Shown: positions 23,320-31,336 of the stretch, piece after piece | Numbering within the stretch: position 1 is the first letter of the stretch | How the letters are laid out: each line of letters begins with the position of its first letter | Source: Paracoccaceae bacterium | Lineage (GTDB): Bacteria; Pseudomonadota; Alphaproteobacteria; Rhodobacterales; Rhodobacteraceae | Direction of reading: 5' to 3' | Length of the DNA: 45,152 nt | Assembly (NCBI GenBank): GCA_020425125.1 | Contig: JAGQRV010000009.1 | Coordinates: 1-45,152 of the forward strand | Notes under the pieces: generated by a model | What the model was told of the DNA's origin: nothing | What the model saw: the letters and a program-made list of their open reading frames with translations, nothing else | The model's database searches: none | Translations under genes and position numbers: made by a program

Positions 23320-24209
23320 TCCGGGCGCTCCGTCAGCGCCGCATCGGCGGGCGCGTCGCGCCGCAGGGCGCCAGCGCTGCGGCGCCGGGCCGCGAGCAGG
23401 CCGTGCTTGGGCGCAAGGACGAACGTGGCGAGGAAGATCAGGGTCTGCAGCGTCACGATGATCCCGCCGGTCGCCCCGTCGAGGAAATAGCTTGCATAGG
23501 CGCCAACGAACGACGTCACCGCGCCGATTGCCACCGCCATCGCGATCAGCCGCGGGAAGCGATCGGTCAGCAGGTACGCCGTCGCGCCGGGGGTGACGAC
23601 CAGCGCAATCACCAGGAAAGCGCCTACGGTCTGCATCGCCGCAACTGTCGACGCGGAGAGCAGCGTGAAGAACACCGCCTTGAGAAATCCCGGCCGGAGG
23701 CCGATGGACCGCGCGTGGTTCTCGTCGAAGAAGACAACCATCAGGTCCTTCCATTTCGCCAGAAGGACGCTCAGCGATATGGCACCGATCAGGACGAGCT
23801 GGAGCGTATCGCCCGGGCTGATCGCAAGGATGTTGCCCAGGGTGATGGTCTGGATGCTGACCGCCATGGGGCGCAGCGACACCATGAACAGACCGAGCCC
23901 GAAGAACGACGTGAAGATCAGGCCGATCACGGCGTCTTCCTTGAGACCCGACCGCTGGTTGAAGAACAGCATCGCGCCGGCTGCGAGCCCGCCCGAGAGG
24001 AAGGCGCCGAGCGCGAAGGGCAGGCCGAGCATATAGGCGCCCGCGACTCCCGGCACGATCGAATGGCTCAGTGCGTCACCGATCAGCGACCAGCCCTTCA
24101 GCATCAGATAGGCCGAGAGAAAGCCGCAGACCGCACCCACCAGCGCCGAGACCCACATCGCGTTGGTCATGTAGCTGTAGCCGAAGGGTTGCAGCAGCGT
24201 CTCGATCAC
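23316..24209 (-). CDS. sitC: Manganese/iron-type ABC transporter permease, first subunit (SitC-like)
   Basis: A 297-residue ABC-3 permease, paralogous to the next gene. It has LKGWSLIGDALSHSIVPGVAGAY, LGNILAISPGDTLQL and FLVIALVVTPGATAYLLTDRFP at the same relative positions. It overlaps both neighbours by ATGA. A heterodimer with SitD is expected in the inner membrane. The C-terminal 30 residues (RRRSAGALRRDAPADAALTERPE) are a hydrophilic, low-complexity cytoplasmic tail. Confidence 0.88.
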   Translation of the reverse strand: MIETLLQPFGYSYMTNAMWVSALVGAVCGFLSAYLMLKGWSLIGDALSHSIVPGVAGAYMLGLPFALGAFLSGGLAAGAMLFFNQRSGLKEDAVIGLIFTSFFGLGLFMVSLRPMAVSIQTITLGNILAISPGDTLQLVLIGAISLSVLLAKWKDLMVVFFDENHARSIGLRPGFLKAVFFTLLSASTVAAMQTVGAFLVIALVVTPGATAYLLTDRFPRLIAMAVAIGAVTSFVGAYASYFLDGATGGIIVTLQTLIFLATFVLAPKHGLLAARRRSAGALRRDAPADAALTERPE

Positions 24210-25114
24210 CGGTCCTCCCCCTCGTGGCGGCGGTCCGAGATCTCGGCCTGACGGCCGCCATACATGACGAGCGGCCGCTCGTCGTCGGTGATCACGCGGA
24301 TGCGCCGCGGATCGTCGTCGTCATGAAGGTCGGCGCCGCCCAGTATGAATTGGCGCAGGACGCCGCCAAAGGCGCGCTCCAGGTTGCTGCGGGTAAAGAC
24401 GGCATCCGTCGGCCCGTACGCCAGGACGGTTCCCTTCACCAGTATGGTGCGGTCGCAGAATTCCGGAACCGAGCCCAGATTGTGGGTCGAGACCAGCATG
24501 ACGCGCCCCTCGTCACGGAGATCGCGCAGAAGCGCGATGATCTGTGCCTCGGTCTTCACATCGACACCGGTGAACGGCTCGTCGAGCAGGATCACCCGCG
24601 CATCCTGCGCCAGCGCGCGGGCGAGAAAGACCCGCTTGCGCTGCCCGCCTGACAGCTCGCCGATCTGCCGCTGCCGGAACGTGGTCATGTCGACCCGGGC
24701 GAGGGCGGCGTCCACGGCGGAACGGTCGGCGGGGCGCGGGCGGCGCAGGAACCCCATATGTCCGTAGCGCCCCATCATCACGACGTCCTCGACCAGAACC
24801 GGAAAGGTCCAATCAACCTCCTCGGCCTGGGGCACATAGGCGATGAGGTTCTGCCGGAGCGCCTCGGGGACGGGGCGCCCAAGCACCCGGATATGGCCGG
24901 CCGCGGCCGGCAGGAAACCCATGATCGCCTTGAACAGGGTGGATTTCCCGGCGCCGTTCACTCCAACCAGCGCGGTGATCGTGCCGTCGGGGATTGCGAA
25001 GCTCGCGTCCCTGAGCGCGGTATGACCGTTGCGATAGGCCACGGTCACGCCCTGGGCGAGTATTCCGCCGGGTTCGACGTCCGTCATGTCCGCGCGCACC
25101 GCGTCTTCGCTCAT
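24206..25114 (-). CDS. sitB: Metal ABC transporter ATP-binding protein (SitB-like)
   Basis: A 302-residue ATPase. Walker A is GVNGAGKSTLFKAI, the Q-loop region YVPQAEEVDWTFPV is typical of the Mn/Zn branch, the signature is ELSGGQRKRVFLARAL, Walker B is VILLDEPFTGVD and the switch His is in STHNLG. The ATG at 25114 (MSEDAV) with AGGTGG upstream is chosen; 25087 is another in-frame ATG. The C-terminus past about 245 holds a DLHDDDDPRR acidic stretch that may be a metal-sensing or disordered tail. It overlaps the sitC gene by ATGA. Confidence 0.9.
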   Translation of the reverse strand: MSEDAVRADMTDVEPGGILAQGVTVAYRNGHTALRDASFAIPDGTITALVGVNGAGKSTLFKAIMGFLPAAAGHIRVLGRPVPEALRQNLIAYVPQAEEVDWTFPVLVEDVVMMGRYGHMGFLRRPRPADRSAVDAALARVDMTTFRQRQIGELSGGQRKRVFLARALAQDARVILLDEPFTGVDVKTEAQIIALLRDLRDEGRVMLVSTHNLGSVPEFCDRTILVKGTVLAYGPTDAVFTRSNLERAFGGVLRQFILGGADLHDDDDPRRIRVITDDERPLVMYGGRQAEISDRRHEGEDR

Positions 25115-25151
25115 GCCGGCCCACCTGTTCCTTTGACGTCTGGCGAATGCG

Positions 25152-26057
25152 TCACGTCCCGTCTCCCGCAAGGCCCTTGACCACGGTTTCGGAGGTGACC
25201 CGCAGAAGGTCGAGATAGGTCGGGACCGGTCCGCCCGGGTCGCTCAGGCTGTCGACGTAGAGGATGCCGCCGAACCGCGCGCCGGTTTCCCGCGCCACTT
25301 GTTGCGCCGGTTTGCTCGATACAGTGCTTTCGCAGAAGACCGCGGGGACGTCGTGTGCCCGGACCCCGTCGATGACTGCGCGCACCTGCTGCGGCGTGCC
25401 GGTCTGATCGGCGTTGATCGGCCAGAGATACAACTCCTTGAGCCCGAAATCCTGCGCGAGATAGCTGAACGCGCCCTCGCATGTGACCAGCCAGCGCTTT
25501 CCTTCCGGGATTGTCGCAACCTCGGCCTGGAGCGGTTCGATGGTCTCGCGGATCCGCGCCTTGTAGGCTTCGGCATTGGCCATGTAGGCCGCCGCATTGT
25601 CGGGGTCATGGGTCGCCAGGGCATGGGCGATGTTGTCGACATAGACTTGCGCATTCTGCAGGCCCATCCAGGCATGGGGGTTGGCCTTGCCCTCATAGGC
25701 GCCGTCGCGGATCGGGATCGGATCGATGCCGTCGCTGAGCGTCGCCGACGGCACGTCGCCGATAGTGTCGAGAAACTGGGCAAACCACCGCTCGAGATTC
25801 AGTCCGTTCCAGAGGATCAGATCGGCGTCCTGGGCTCGCAGGATGTCGCGGGGCGTCGGAGAATAGTTGTGGATCTCTGCGCCCGGCTTGGTGATCGAGA
25901 CCACCTCGGCAGAGTCTCCCGCCACGTTCTGCGCCATGTCGGCAAGGACCGTGAAGGTGGTGACGGCCTTGAACTTCTCGGCGGCCATGCACGCGGATGC
26001 GTCAAGTGAGCCGGCGAGAAGCAGAGCAGTGGCAATGGCGCGAACCGGTGGAATCAC
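25152..26057 (-). CDS. sitA: Metal ABC transporter periplasmic binding protein (SitA/MntA-like)
   Basis: A 301-residue cluster A-I binding protein. Metal ligands fit the His-His-Glu-Asp set of Mn/Fe proteins: His in GAEIHNYSP, His in NPHAWMGLQ, Glu in FCESTVSS and Asp in YVDSLSDPGGP. It has no His-rich loop, unlike ZnuA in this window. The start is GTG at 26057 with GGGAGA upstream. The signal peptide is MIPPVRAIATALLLAGSLDA-like. It is the first gene of the operon, preceded by a Mur-type palindrome, which supports manganese (and possibly iron) as substrate. Confidence 0.9.
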   Translation of the reverse strand: MIPPVRAIATALLLAGSLDASACMAAEKFKAVTTFTVLADMAQNVAGDSAEVVSITKPGAEIHNYSPTPRDILRAQDADLILWNGLNLERWFAQFLDTIGDVPSATLSDGIDPIPIRDGAYEGKANPHAWMGLQNAQVYVDNIAHALATHDPDNAAAYMANAEAYKARIRETIEPLQAEVATIPEGKRWLVTCEGAFSYLAQDFGLKELYLWPINADQTGTPQQVRAVIDGVRAHDVPAVFCESTVSSKPAQQVARETGARFGGILYVDSLSDPGGPVPTYLDLLRVTSETVVKGLAGDGT

Positions 26058-26127
26058 GAGGTTCTCCCGAGGCAATGGTTTGGGTCTTTGCCGAATATAC
26101 CCGTGAACGTGGATCCGGCAATGCAAA

Positions 26128-26142
26128 TGCGAATTATTCGCA
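26128..26142. promoter_or_regulatory. Fur/Mur-type 7-1-7 palindrome before sitA
   Basis: TGCGAAT-T-ATTCGCA is a perfect 15-bp 7-1-7 inverted repeat. It lies 71 bp before the sitA start, in an AT-richer patch. Mur (Mn-responsive Fur homologue) controls sitABCD in alphaproteobacteria through boxes of this geometry. Overlapping TGCAAATGC on the left may extend the site. The rest of 26058-26280 shows no gene. Confidence 0.65.
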
Positions 26143-26280
26143 ATCAACGCGACGCCGGTTCCGACTGTCGGGGCAGGAAGGCCGTGTTGCGCGTCTGACC
26201 CGACCGTGACGGTCAATCTGACAGGCCGCGATCCCGAAATGCGCCAGATGCCTCGGCTGCGCCGCTTAGGCAGTCCTGCC

Positions 26281-27777
26281 TTAGGAGCGGCGCTCCGGCG
26301 CCTCCGCGACCGGAATCTCCAGTTCGAATTCTGCGCCGGGTCCCGCCGAGTCGAGAAGACGGATGCTGCCGCCATGCGCAAGCAGGATACGGCGGCAGAG
26401 GGCGAGGCCCATGCCGGTGCCGCGGCCGCCGGTCTTCGTTGTGAACAACGGATCGAAAATTCGCGTCCGTAGGTCCAAAGGAACGCCCGGCCCGTCGTCG
26501 CGTACCGAAATGACGACCCGGTCCCGCGTCTTTCCGAGACGGGCCGAGACCGACACAAGGCCGTGCCGGCCGGTTTCTGCGAGTGCTTGCTGGGCATTTG
26601 TCATCAGGTTCACGAGCACCTGAACGACCTGCACCTCGTCGGCCAACACGGAGGGCAGCCGTGCGGCGACGTCGAAAGTCAGATCGAGGGGCGCATCAGA
26701 TGCGCCTGCGAGGAAGGTATCGCGCGCCGTTCCGATCAATCCGGCGATGTCGATCGGGGCGAGTTCCAGCGGATTCTCCCGTGCCATGGCGAGGAAGGTC
26801 CGGACGATTCCGACGCAACGTTCCGCGGCGTTGGCCAGTTTCTCGATCCGCATCGCGCGGCGATCGTCCCGGATCTCCTCTTTCAGGATCATCGCGTTGC
26901 CGACGACGATCGACAGCGGGTTGTTCAACTCGTGGGCCACGCCGGCCAGCAATTCGCCCAGGGCCGACATCTTTTCGGACTGGAAGGTGAGATCCTTCTG
27001 GCGTGCCAGTTCGTCCTGCATTTCCAGGTCGTCGGTCAGGTCCATGATGGTCGCGACGACCACGTCCTCGCCGCGATAATCGATCACACGCGCCGACACC
27101 GACGCCGGAAACGGACGGCCATCGGCGCGCCGGCCCTGCATCCGCATGTCGTCGACCCGCGCGCTGGACAACAGCGCGGTGACGAAATCGGCCCGTTCGA
27201 TCCGGTCGGCGAAATGTTCGTTGGTGTTGCGCGCGCTGCCCAGAAGTTCGGTCGCCGCCGGCGTGCGGTAAAGGATCTGACCGTCGCCGATGCGAAACAT
27301 CGTCAGGCTCGCCGGGCACGCCTCGAGCACCTTGGCCATGAGCAGATCGGTTTCGCGCTGCCGCTCGGCCTGGCCTTCGCGATCGACAGTTGCGCTTTCC
27401 ACCCAAGCGTAGCCGCCGGTCGAGATGCTCGTCATCCCAATCCTCGAGGCACCTCCCGGGCCGCGCAACTCAATGGGCTCGGCGGCCAGGCCCCGATTGA
27501 GCAGTTCGGATTCATTCAGTCGCAAGCGATCGCAGACCTGGCCCGGCAGCAAGCCGCGCCTCTCGATCTCGAGAAGGAGGATCGGCCACGATGTCCCGGT
27601 CTCCAGAAAGGCCGAGACCGCCCGATAGGTCTCGCGAAAGCGGCTGTTGACGGCGACAAGACGGCTCTCGCGGTCGAAGATTGCCACTGCATCCGAAACA
27701 AGGCCGATCGTCTCGGCAATCGACAGTTCTTCGCCCGTTTCGGCAGGTGCGCGCCCGGGTCGGGACACTGTATTCAC
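26281..27777 (-). CDS. PAS-domain sensor histidine kinase (cytosolic, no receiver)
   Basis: A 498-residue kinase with no membrane segment. Two PAS-like regions at about 21-130 (VSDAVAIFDRESRLVAVNSRF) and 145-255 (SLTMFRIGDGQILYRTPAATELLG) precede a short coiled coil. The phospho-acceptor His is about residue 282 (LLAGVAHELNNPLSIVVGN), followed by the N-box (LVNLMTNAQQAL), G1 (DDGPGVP) and G2 (GGRGTGMGLALC). It is closely similar to the hybrid kinase at 31337-33538 but lacks the receiver. The GTG start at 27777 overlaps the cyclase stop (GTGA) with GGGAGG upstream; a second GTG is at 27768. It is the last gene of the globin operon and has no adjacent regulator of its own. Confidence 0.88.
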   Translation of the reverse strand: MNTVSRPGRAPAETGEELSIAETIGLVSDAVAIFDRESRLVAVNSRFRETYRAVSAFLETGTSWPILLLEIERRGLLPGQVCDRLRLNESELLNRGLAAEPIELRGPGGASRIGMTSISTGGYAWVESATVDREGQAERQRETDLLMAKVLEACPASLTMFRIGDGQILYRTPAATELLGSARNTNEHFADRIERADFVTALLSSARVDDMRMQGRRADGRPFPASVSARVIDYRGEDVVVATIMDLTDDLEMQDELARQKDLTFQSEKMSALGELLAGVAHELNNPLSIVVGNAMILKEEIRDDRRAMRIEKLANAAERCVGIVRTFLAMARENPLELAPIDIAGLIGTARDTFLAGASDAPLDLTFDVAARLPSVLADEVQVVQVLVNLMTNAQQALAETGRHGLVSVSARLGKTRDRVVISVRDDGPGVPLDLRTRIFDPLFTTKTGGRGTGMGLALCRRILLAHGGSIRLLDSAGPGAEFELEIPVAEAPERRS

Positions 27778-28829
27778 CGTCCTCCCTTGGCCGCCGCGAG
27801 CGCCGGATCGGCCAGCTCCAGCACGGTCGGGGGCTGCGCGGCGGCGGCACCCCGGGCAGGCTGCGGCGTCAGCGAGAACCGCCCGTCGAGGAGGCCGGCG
27901 ATGCTGCCATGCGCGGCCACGCACATCGGGCCGGTCAGAGCGCGGGTCTCGGTCGCCGCGGCGACAGCCGGGCCGAACACGTCATAGATGTATTTCTGCA
28001 CGCCCACGACCGATCCGATCACCGGCCCCGCAGCCAGACCGATCCGGGCATGCCACTTGACAGGGTGGCTCTCGTTCCGGCGTCTGAGATACCGCATGAA
28101 CCGCACTGCGGCATTGGCGACGGATTCCGCGTGGTCAGCCACTGGATCGGGGACACCGGACACGGCAAAATAGCTGTCGCCGCTCGTGCGCACCCGCTCG
28201 CAGCCGAACTGATCACCGATACGGTCGAACGAGGTATAGATATCGTTCAGTTCGCTGACGATCACCGCGGGATCGTTGGCTGCAAGGATCTGGTCGAAAT
28301 CAGTGAAATCGAGCGTCAGCACCGAGACCGACTCGAAGACGCGCGGAGCCACCACGCCGAAGGTCTTGTATTCCTCGTAGGCCGAGCGCGGCATCATGTT
28401 GAGCAGGAGCTTTTCGACCTGCTCCTTCTCGCGCTTGATTTCGTGCGTGTTGCGTTCGACCATCATGGAATAGGAGTCGATCATCGACTCCAGTTCCTTG
28501 ATCCGCGTGATGTTCTGGCAGACGAGCACGGCAATTCCGTCCTCGTCATCGAGGGCACGGTTTAACTCGAGCGCCACCGTCATGGTCCGGCGGCGGAGCT
28601 TGAACGAGGTTTCCGCGGCGAAGCGCGTGCCGGACGTCATCGCAGCGGTCACGTCCGCCATGTCGAGTTCCGGGAATAGCTCGGCAACGCCGCTATCCGG
28701 GGACGCCTGACCGAACCATTCCGTGAAGGTGTCATTTCGGAACTTCAGCGACATCGTGTCGAGTTCGACCAGAGCCACGCCAACGCCGATGGCCCTCAGA
28801 AGCTGTTCGTTGATCGCTTCGATCGACAC
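27774..28829 (-). CDS. PAS-linked class III adenylate/guanylate cyclase-like protein with degraded catalytic residues
   Basis: A 351-residue protein. An N-terminal PAS-like domain spans about 1-110. A signalling helix/coiled coil (about 110-147) ends in LLLNMMPRSAYEEY, which matches the LLPxSVA linker of guanylate cyclases. A class III cyclase domain covers 165-325. Metal Asp174 (TLDFTDFD) and Asp218 (RTSGDSYF) are kept. The substrate Lys is replaced by Arg214. The G-D-x-V-N-x-A-x-R motif reads GPAVAAATE, so the transition-state Asn and Arg are Ala290 and Glu294. It is probably inactive or altered. The GTG start directly follows the globin stop, with AGAGG upstream. It belongs to a globin-cyclase-kinase operon. 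Confidence 0.82.
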   Translation of the reverse strand: MSIEAINEQLLRAIGVGVALVELDTMSLKFRNDTFTEWFGQASPDSGVAELFPELDMADVTAAMTSGTRFAAETSFKLRRRTMTVALELNRALDDEDGIAVLVCQNITRIKELESMIDSYSMMVERNTHEIKREKEQVEKLLLNMMPRSAYEEYKTFGVVAPRVFESVSVLTLDFTDFDQILAANDPAVIVSELNDIYTSFDRIGDQFGCERVRTSGDSYFAVSGVPDPVADHAESVANAAVRFMRYLRRRNESHPVKWHARIGLAAGPVIGSVVGVQKYIYDVFGPAVAAATETRALTGPMCVAAHGSIAGLLDGRFSLTPQPARGAAAAQPPTVLELADPALAAAKGGR

Positions 28830-29189
28830 CTAGGACCTCTTCAGAAGCGGCCGGCGTGCCTCGAACTCGCCGACGATGGCCTCGATATCGGCGTCGTCGA
28901 CCGAGAACTCTTCGAGCGTTTCGCTGACGAGTTCCTTCAGGCGGTCGAAATGGGCGTCTTCGATGATAAGGTGGTGGTGGGCGCGCTCGATATGCGCGTC
29001 GGTGAACGAGGCGGGACCGCCCATCAGGTAGGAGACGAACTTCGTCTGGTGGTCGATCAGCTTGGGCAGGTCGACGTCATCGAAGAACGGACCGATATCG
29101 TCGTCGTCCAGGAGCTTGTCGTAAAGCCGCAGCACGATCCGGCTGACCGTGGAGAAGCCGCCGTATTTCTCGAAGAGCGTCTGGTCCAA
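28830..29189 (-). CDS. glbN: Group I truncated haemoglobin (trHbN-like)
   Basis: A 119-residue 2/2 globin. It shows GGFSTVSRIVLRLYDKLL with Tyr23 at B10, FF at CD1, DHQTKF (His47/Gln48 near E6/E7), the GGP turn of group I, and the proximal His in RAHHHLII (His71 or its neighbours). It binds haem and thus O2 or NO. Here it is co-transcribed with a cyclase-like protein and a PAS kinase, so a sensor or NO-scavenging role is more likely than storage. The start appears to be TTG at 29189, because no ATG or GTG occurs in frame between an upstream stop (29211-29213) and the globin motif. The weak start would limit its level. Confidence 0.87.
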   Translation of the reverse strand: MDQTLFEKYGGFSTVSRIVLRLYDKLLDDDDIGPFFDDVDLPKLIDHQTKFVSYLMGGPASFTDAHIERAHHHLIIEDAHFDRLKELVSETLEEFSVDDADIEAIVGEFEARRPLLKRS

Positions 29190-29288
29190 GATCGCTGATC
29201 CCGTCTGTTGTCATGATTTCCAGCAAGTCATTGACCGCATGGCCATCGTGCCACCGGGCGGCGCGCGCGACAACCGTCTTGGCCATGT

Positions 29289-29317
29289 CTGCCCGGTGTG
29301 CCAGGCCCACCGGGCAG
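29289..29317 (-). terminator. Stem-loop after the cysteine synthase gene
   Basis: CTGCCCGGTG and CACCGGGCAG form a perfect 10-bp stem with a 9-nt loop, 16 nt after the cysK-grx stop. No T-run follows, so it may be a partial terminator or a processing/stabilising hairpin between cysK-grx and the globin gene. Confidence 0.5.
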
Positions 29318-29332
29318 GCAGTTCACGGTTCG

Positions 29333-30811
29333 TCAGCGCGGATGCAACCATGACGGCAGGAAGGAATAGGCGTCGGCCGTCATCGACGTATCGAACCCGA
29401 TCGAACGCGCCAGCAGCGCAGCCTGAAGCTGTCCGGAATTGAATGCGTCGAAGGTCTCGGTCGCACCCCCGACATGCTGTCCGCCGACGAAAATCTGCGG
29501 GATCGTCGGTTGTCCGGTGATTTCGCGCAGGGCTGCGCGGTAACGACCGCCCTTGTCGCCGGCCTGCATCGCCACCGAGTCGAGATCGACGCTGTCGTAG
29601 TCAATCCCCGCCTTGTCGAACATCCGGCGCACCGACCAGCAGAATTCACACCATTCGAGGGCGAACAGCACCACCGGCTTAGTGGAAATGATCTCCTCGA
29701 CCTCTGCCAGAGTAGCCTGATCGGCAGCAGGAGCCTTTGTGGTTGCAGGCGCCGGAGCCGGGCGGGTGTCGAACCGGTAACCGGGTGTGGAGCGCGACAG
29801 CGCCGCCTCTTCGTCATCCATCTCGGCGCCGATATCGGCAAAGAGCGGGGTCGTGAGGTAGCGCTCTCCGGTATCGGGGATCATGGCCAGGATCTTCGCA
29901 CCGGGCTCGGCGCTCCGGGCCACTTCGAGTGCTGCCGCAAAGGTCGCCCCGCCGCTGATGCCGCAGAAGATGCCCTCGCGCCGCGCAAGGTCGCGTGCGG
30001 CCCGCAGTGCGGATTCGCCGGGCACCGGCTGGAACCGGTCGATATGACCGGCCTGCAGCACTTCGTTGGCGAGCGGCGAGATGAAATCCGGTGACCACCC
30101 CTGCATCAGGTGCGGCCGAAACGCGGGGTGGCTGCCCCGCGCGCTGCCATCGGGGCCGAAATCCTGCGCGATTCCGCTGGCCAGGATTGCGGAATTGTCC
30201 GGCTCTGCCGCGACGATCCGTGTCGCCGGGCTCTCGGCCTTCAGGCGACGGGCGATGCCGTTGATCGTGCCGCCCGTGCCGAATCCGGTGACGAGGTAGT
30301 CGAGCCCGTTGGGTCCGAAATCGGCCAGGATCTCGGCGGCCGTGGTACGTTCGTGGACCTCTGCGTTGGCGGGGTTGTCGAACTGACGGGTCAGGAACCA
30401 GCCATGGGTCTCGGCCAGTTCCTTTGCCTTGGCGACCATGCCCGTGCCCTTTTCGGAAGCCGGCGTCAGCACGACGCGGGCGCCGAGGAAGCGCAGGAGT
30501 TTTCGCCGTTCGACGCTGAAGTTCTCGGCCATCACAACGACCAGCGGATAGCCCTTCTGCGCGCAGACCATGGCGAGGCCGATGCCGGTATTGCCACTGG
30601 TCGCTTCGACCACGGTCTGCCCCGGCTTCAGCGAGCCATCGCGTTCTGCCGCTTCGATCACGCCGAGCGCCAGGCGGTCCTTCACCGAACCGAGCGGGTT
30701 GAAGGCTTCGAGCTTGGCGTAGATCTCCACGCCTTCAGGCGCGAGATTGTTGATGCGGACGACCGGAGTGTTGCCGACGGTGTCGAGGATGGACGCATAA
30801 GGGCCAGACAT
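29333..30811 (-). CDS. cysK: Cysteine synthase fused to a C-terminal glutaredoxin domain
   Basis: A 492-residue fusion. Residues about 1-335 are an O-acetylserine sulfhydrylase: PLP Lys44 in NPLGSVKDR, the TSGNTG loop at 71-76, GFGTGGTINGI, and the late CGISGGAT loop. A Pro/Ala-rich linker (about 349-368) leads to a glutaredoxin domain at about 375-470. That domain has the active site WCEFC (Cys388, Cys391), TIPQIFVGGQHVGG with the cis-Pro, and a typical final helix. Ordinary CysK is about 310-330 residues. The fusion links cysteine (or persulfide) production to dithiol chemistry. It sits 35 bp after a small ORF and upstream of the globin gene. Confidence 0.92.
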   Translation of the reverse strand: MSGPYASILDTVGNTPVVRINNLAPEGVEIYAKLEAFNPLGSVKDRLALGVIEAAERDGSLKPGQTVVEATSGNTGIGLAMVCAQKGYPLVVVMAENFSVERRKLLRFLGARVVLTPASEKGTGMVAKAKELAETHGWFLTRQFDNPANAEVHERTTAAEILADFGPNGLDYLVTGFGTGGTINGIARRLKAESPATRIVAAEPDNSAILASGIAQDFGPDGSARGSHPAFRPHLMQGWSPDFISPLANEVLQAGHIDRFQPVPGESALRAARDLARREGIFCGISGGATFAAALEVARSAEPGAKILAMIPDTGERYLTTPLFADIGAEMDDEEAALSRSTPGYRFDTRPAPAPATTKAPAADQATLAEVEEIISTKPVVLFALEWCEFCWSVRRMFDKAGIDYDSVDLDSVAMQAGDKGGRYRAALREITGQPTIPQIFVGGQHVGGATETFDAFNSGQLQAALLARSIGFDTSMTADAYSFLPSWLHPR

Positions 30812-30846
30812 GACGGATTCCTTGGATACGTTACGGGAAGGTAGAG

Positions 30847-31035
30847 TTACCGCTGGCGGTACCAGTAGGGCGGCGCATCCCAGCGGGGCTGCCGGTCAGG
30901 CAGCACCGCGTCCATCTGCGCCCGGCGGCGACGGCGGATCACGAGCCGGCGCAACTGCGCCAATGGTGCGAAACCGAATGGCTCCCGGTGGTGCGGCCGT
31001 GGGCCGGTCGCGGTGCTCGGCGTCGTCATGGTCAT
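30847..31035 (-). CDS. Small Arg-rich protein of unknown function (62 aa, DUF1127-like character)
   Basis: ATG at 31035 has AGGGAAGGA 1-2 nt upstream (5-6 nt before a second in-frame ATG at 31029). The product starts MTMTTPSTATG, has a basic amphipathic helix (PLAQLRRLVIRRRRRAQM, about 25-42) and ends in an aromatic tail (WDAPPYWYRQR). The size and Arg-rich helix recall DUF1127 proteins, some of which bind RNA in Rhodobacter, but I do not see a clear family match. It leads the cysK-grx/globin/cyclase/kinase gene run with a 35-bp gap to cysK-grx. The longer in-frame extension to 31248 has no plausible start. Confidence 0.6.
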   Translation of the reverse strand: MTMTTPSTATGPRPHHREPFGFAPLAQLRRLVIRRRRRAQMDAVLPDRQPRWDAPPYWYRQR

Positions 31036-31239
31036 GTCCTTCCCTGGCTCGGTCTGCGGGCGGCAATTCTGGAAGCTCAGTTGCGATCGGACTGTTCTGG
31101 GCCGGCGATGTTGCTGGCAAATGTCTTGCGGCGGTTGCCCGCGTTTCGATTGTGTCGCCCCGCCGAACCGGAGGTTCGGGCTCTTTCGGAGCAATCGCAG
31201 GTGCTTGAGCTGGATCTCAGGATCCGGCCGGCCCCATTG

Positions 31240-31287
31240 CTGAAACAACTGAAACAGTCTGTCCCGGGTCTGAAAAGCGCTTGAAAC
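31240..31287 (+). promoter_or_regulatory. Tandem GAAAC element before the hybrid kinase (site a)
   Basis: CTGAAACAA-CTGAAACAG is a 9-bp tandem repeat at 31240-31257. Another TTGAAAC ends at 31287, 32 bp after the second repeat, and GTGAGG follows it by 14 bp. The same pattern recurs before the second haemoglobin and before OsmC. It lies 49 bp before the kinase ATG. The remaining sequence of 31036-31336 shows no gene and should also hold the divergent promoter for the small ORF-cysK operon. Confidence 0.6.
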
Positions 31288-31336
31288 ATTGCGGCCCTAG
31301 CGTGAGGAAAGAGACCGGGTGAGCGGAAGGACCGGC

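Noticed and set aside
26260-26283. AGGCAG/CTGCCT inverted repeat right after the PAS kinase stop
   Set aside because: The arms are only 6 bp with a 2-nt loop, which cannot fold as a hairpin of useful stability, and no T-run follows.
29077-29310. 77-codon minus-strand ORF overlapping the truncated haemoglobin start
   Set aside because: Its C-terminal half reads the globin gene out of frame, and its start codon sits in the hairpin after cysK-grx. It shows no family motif.
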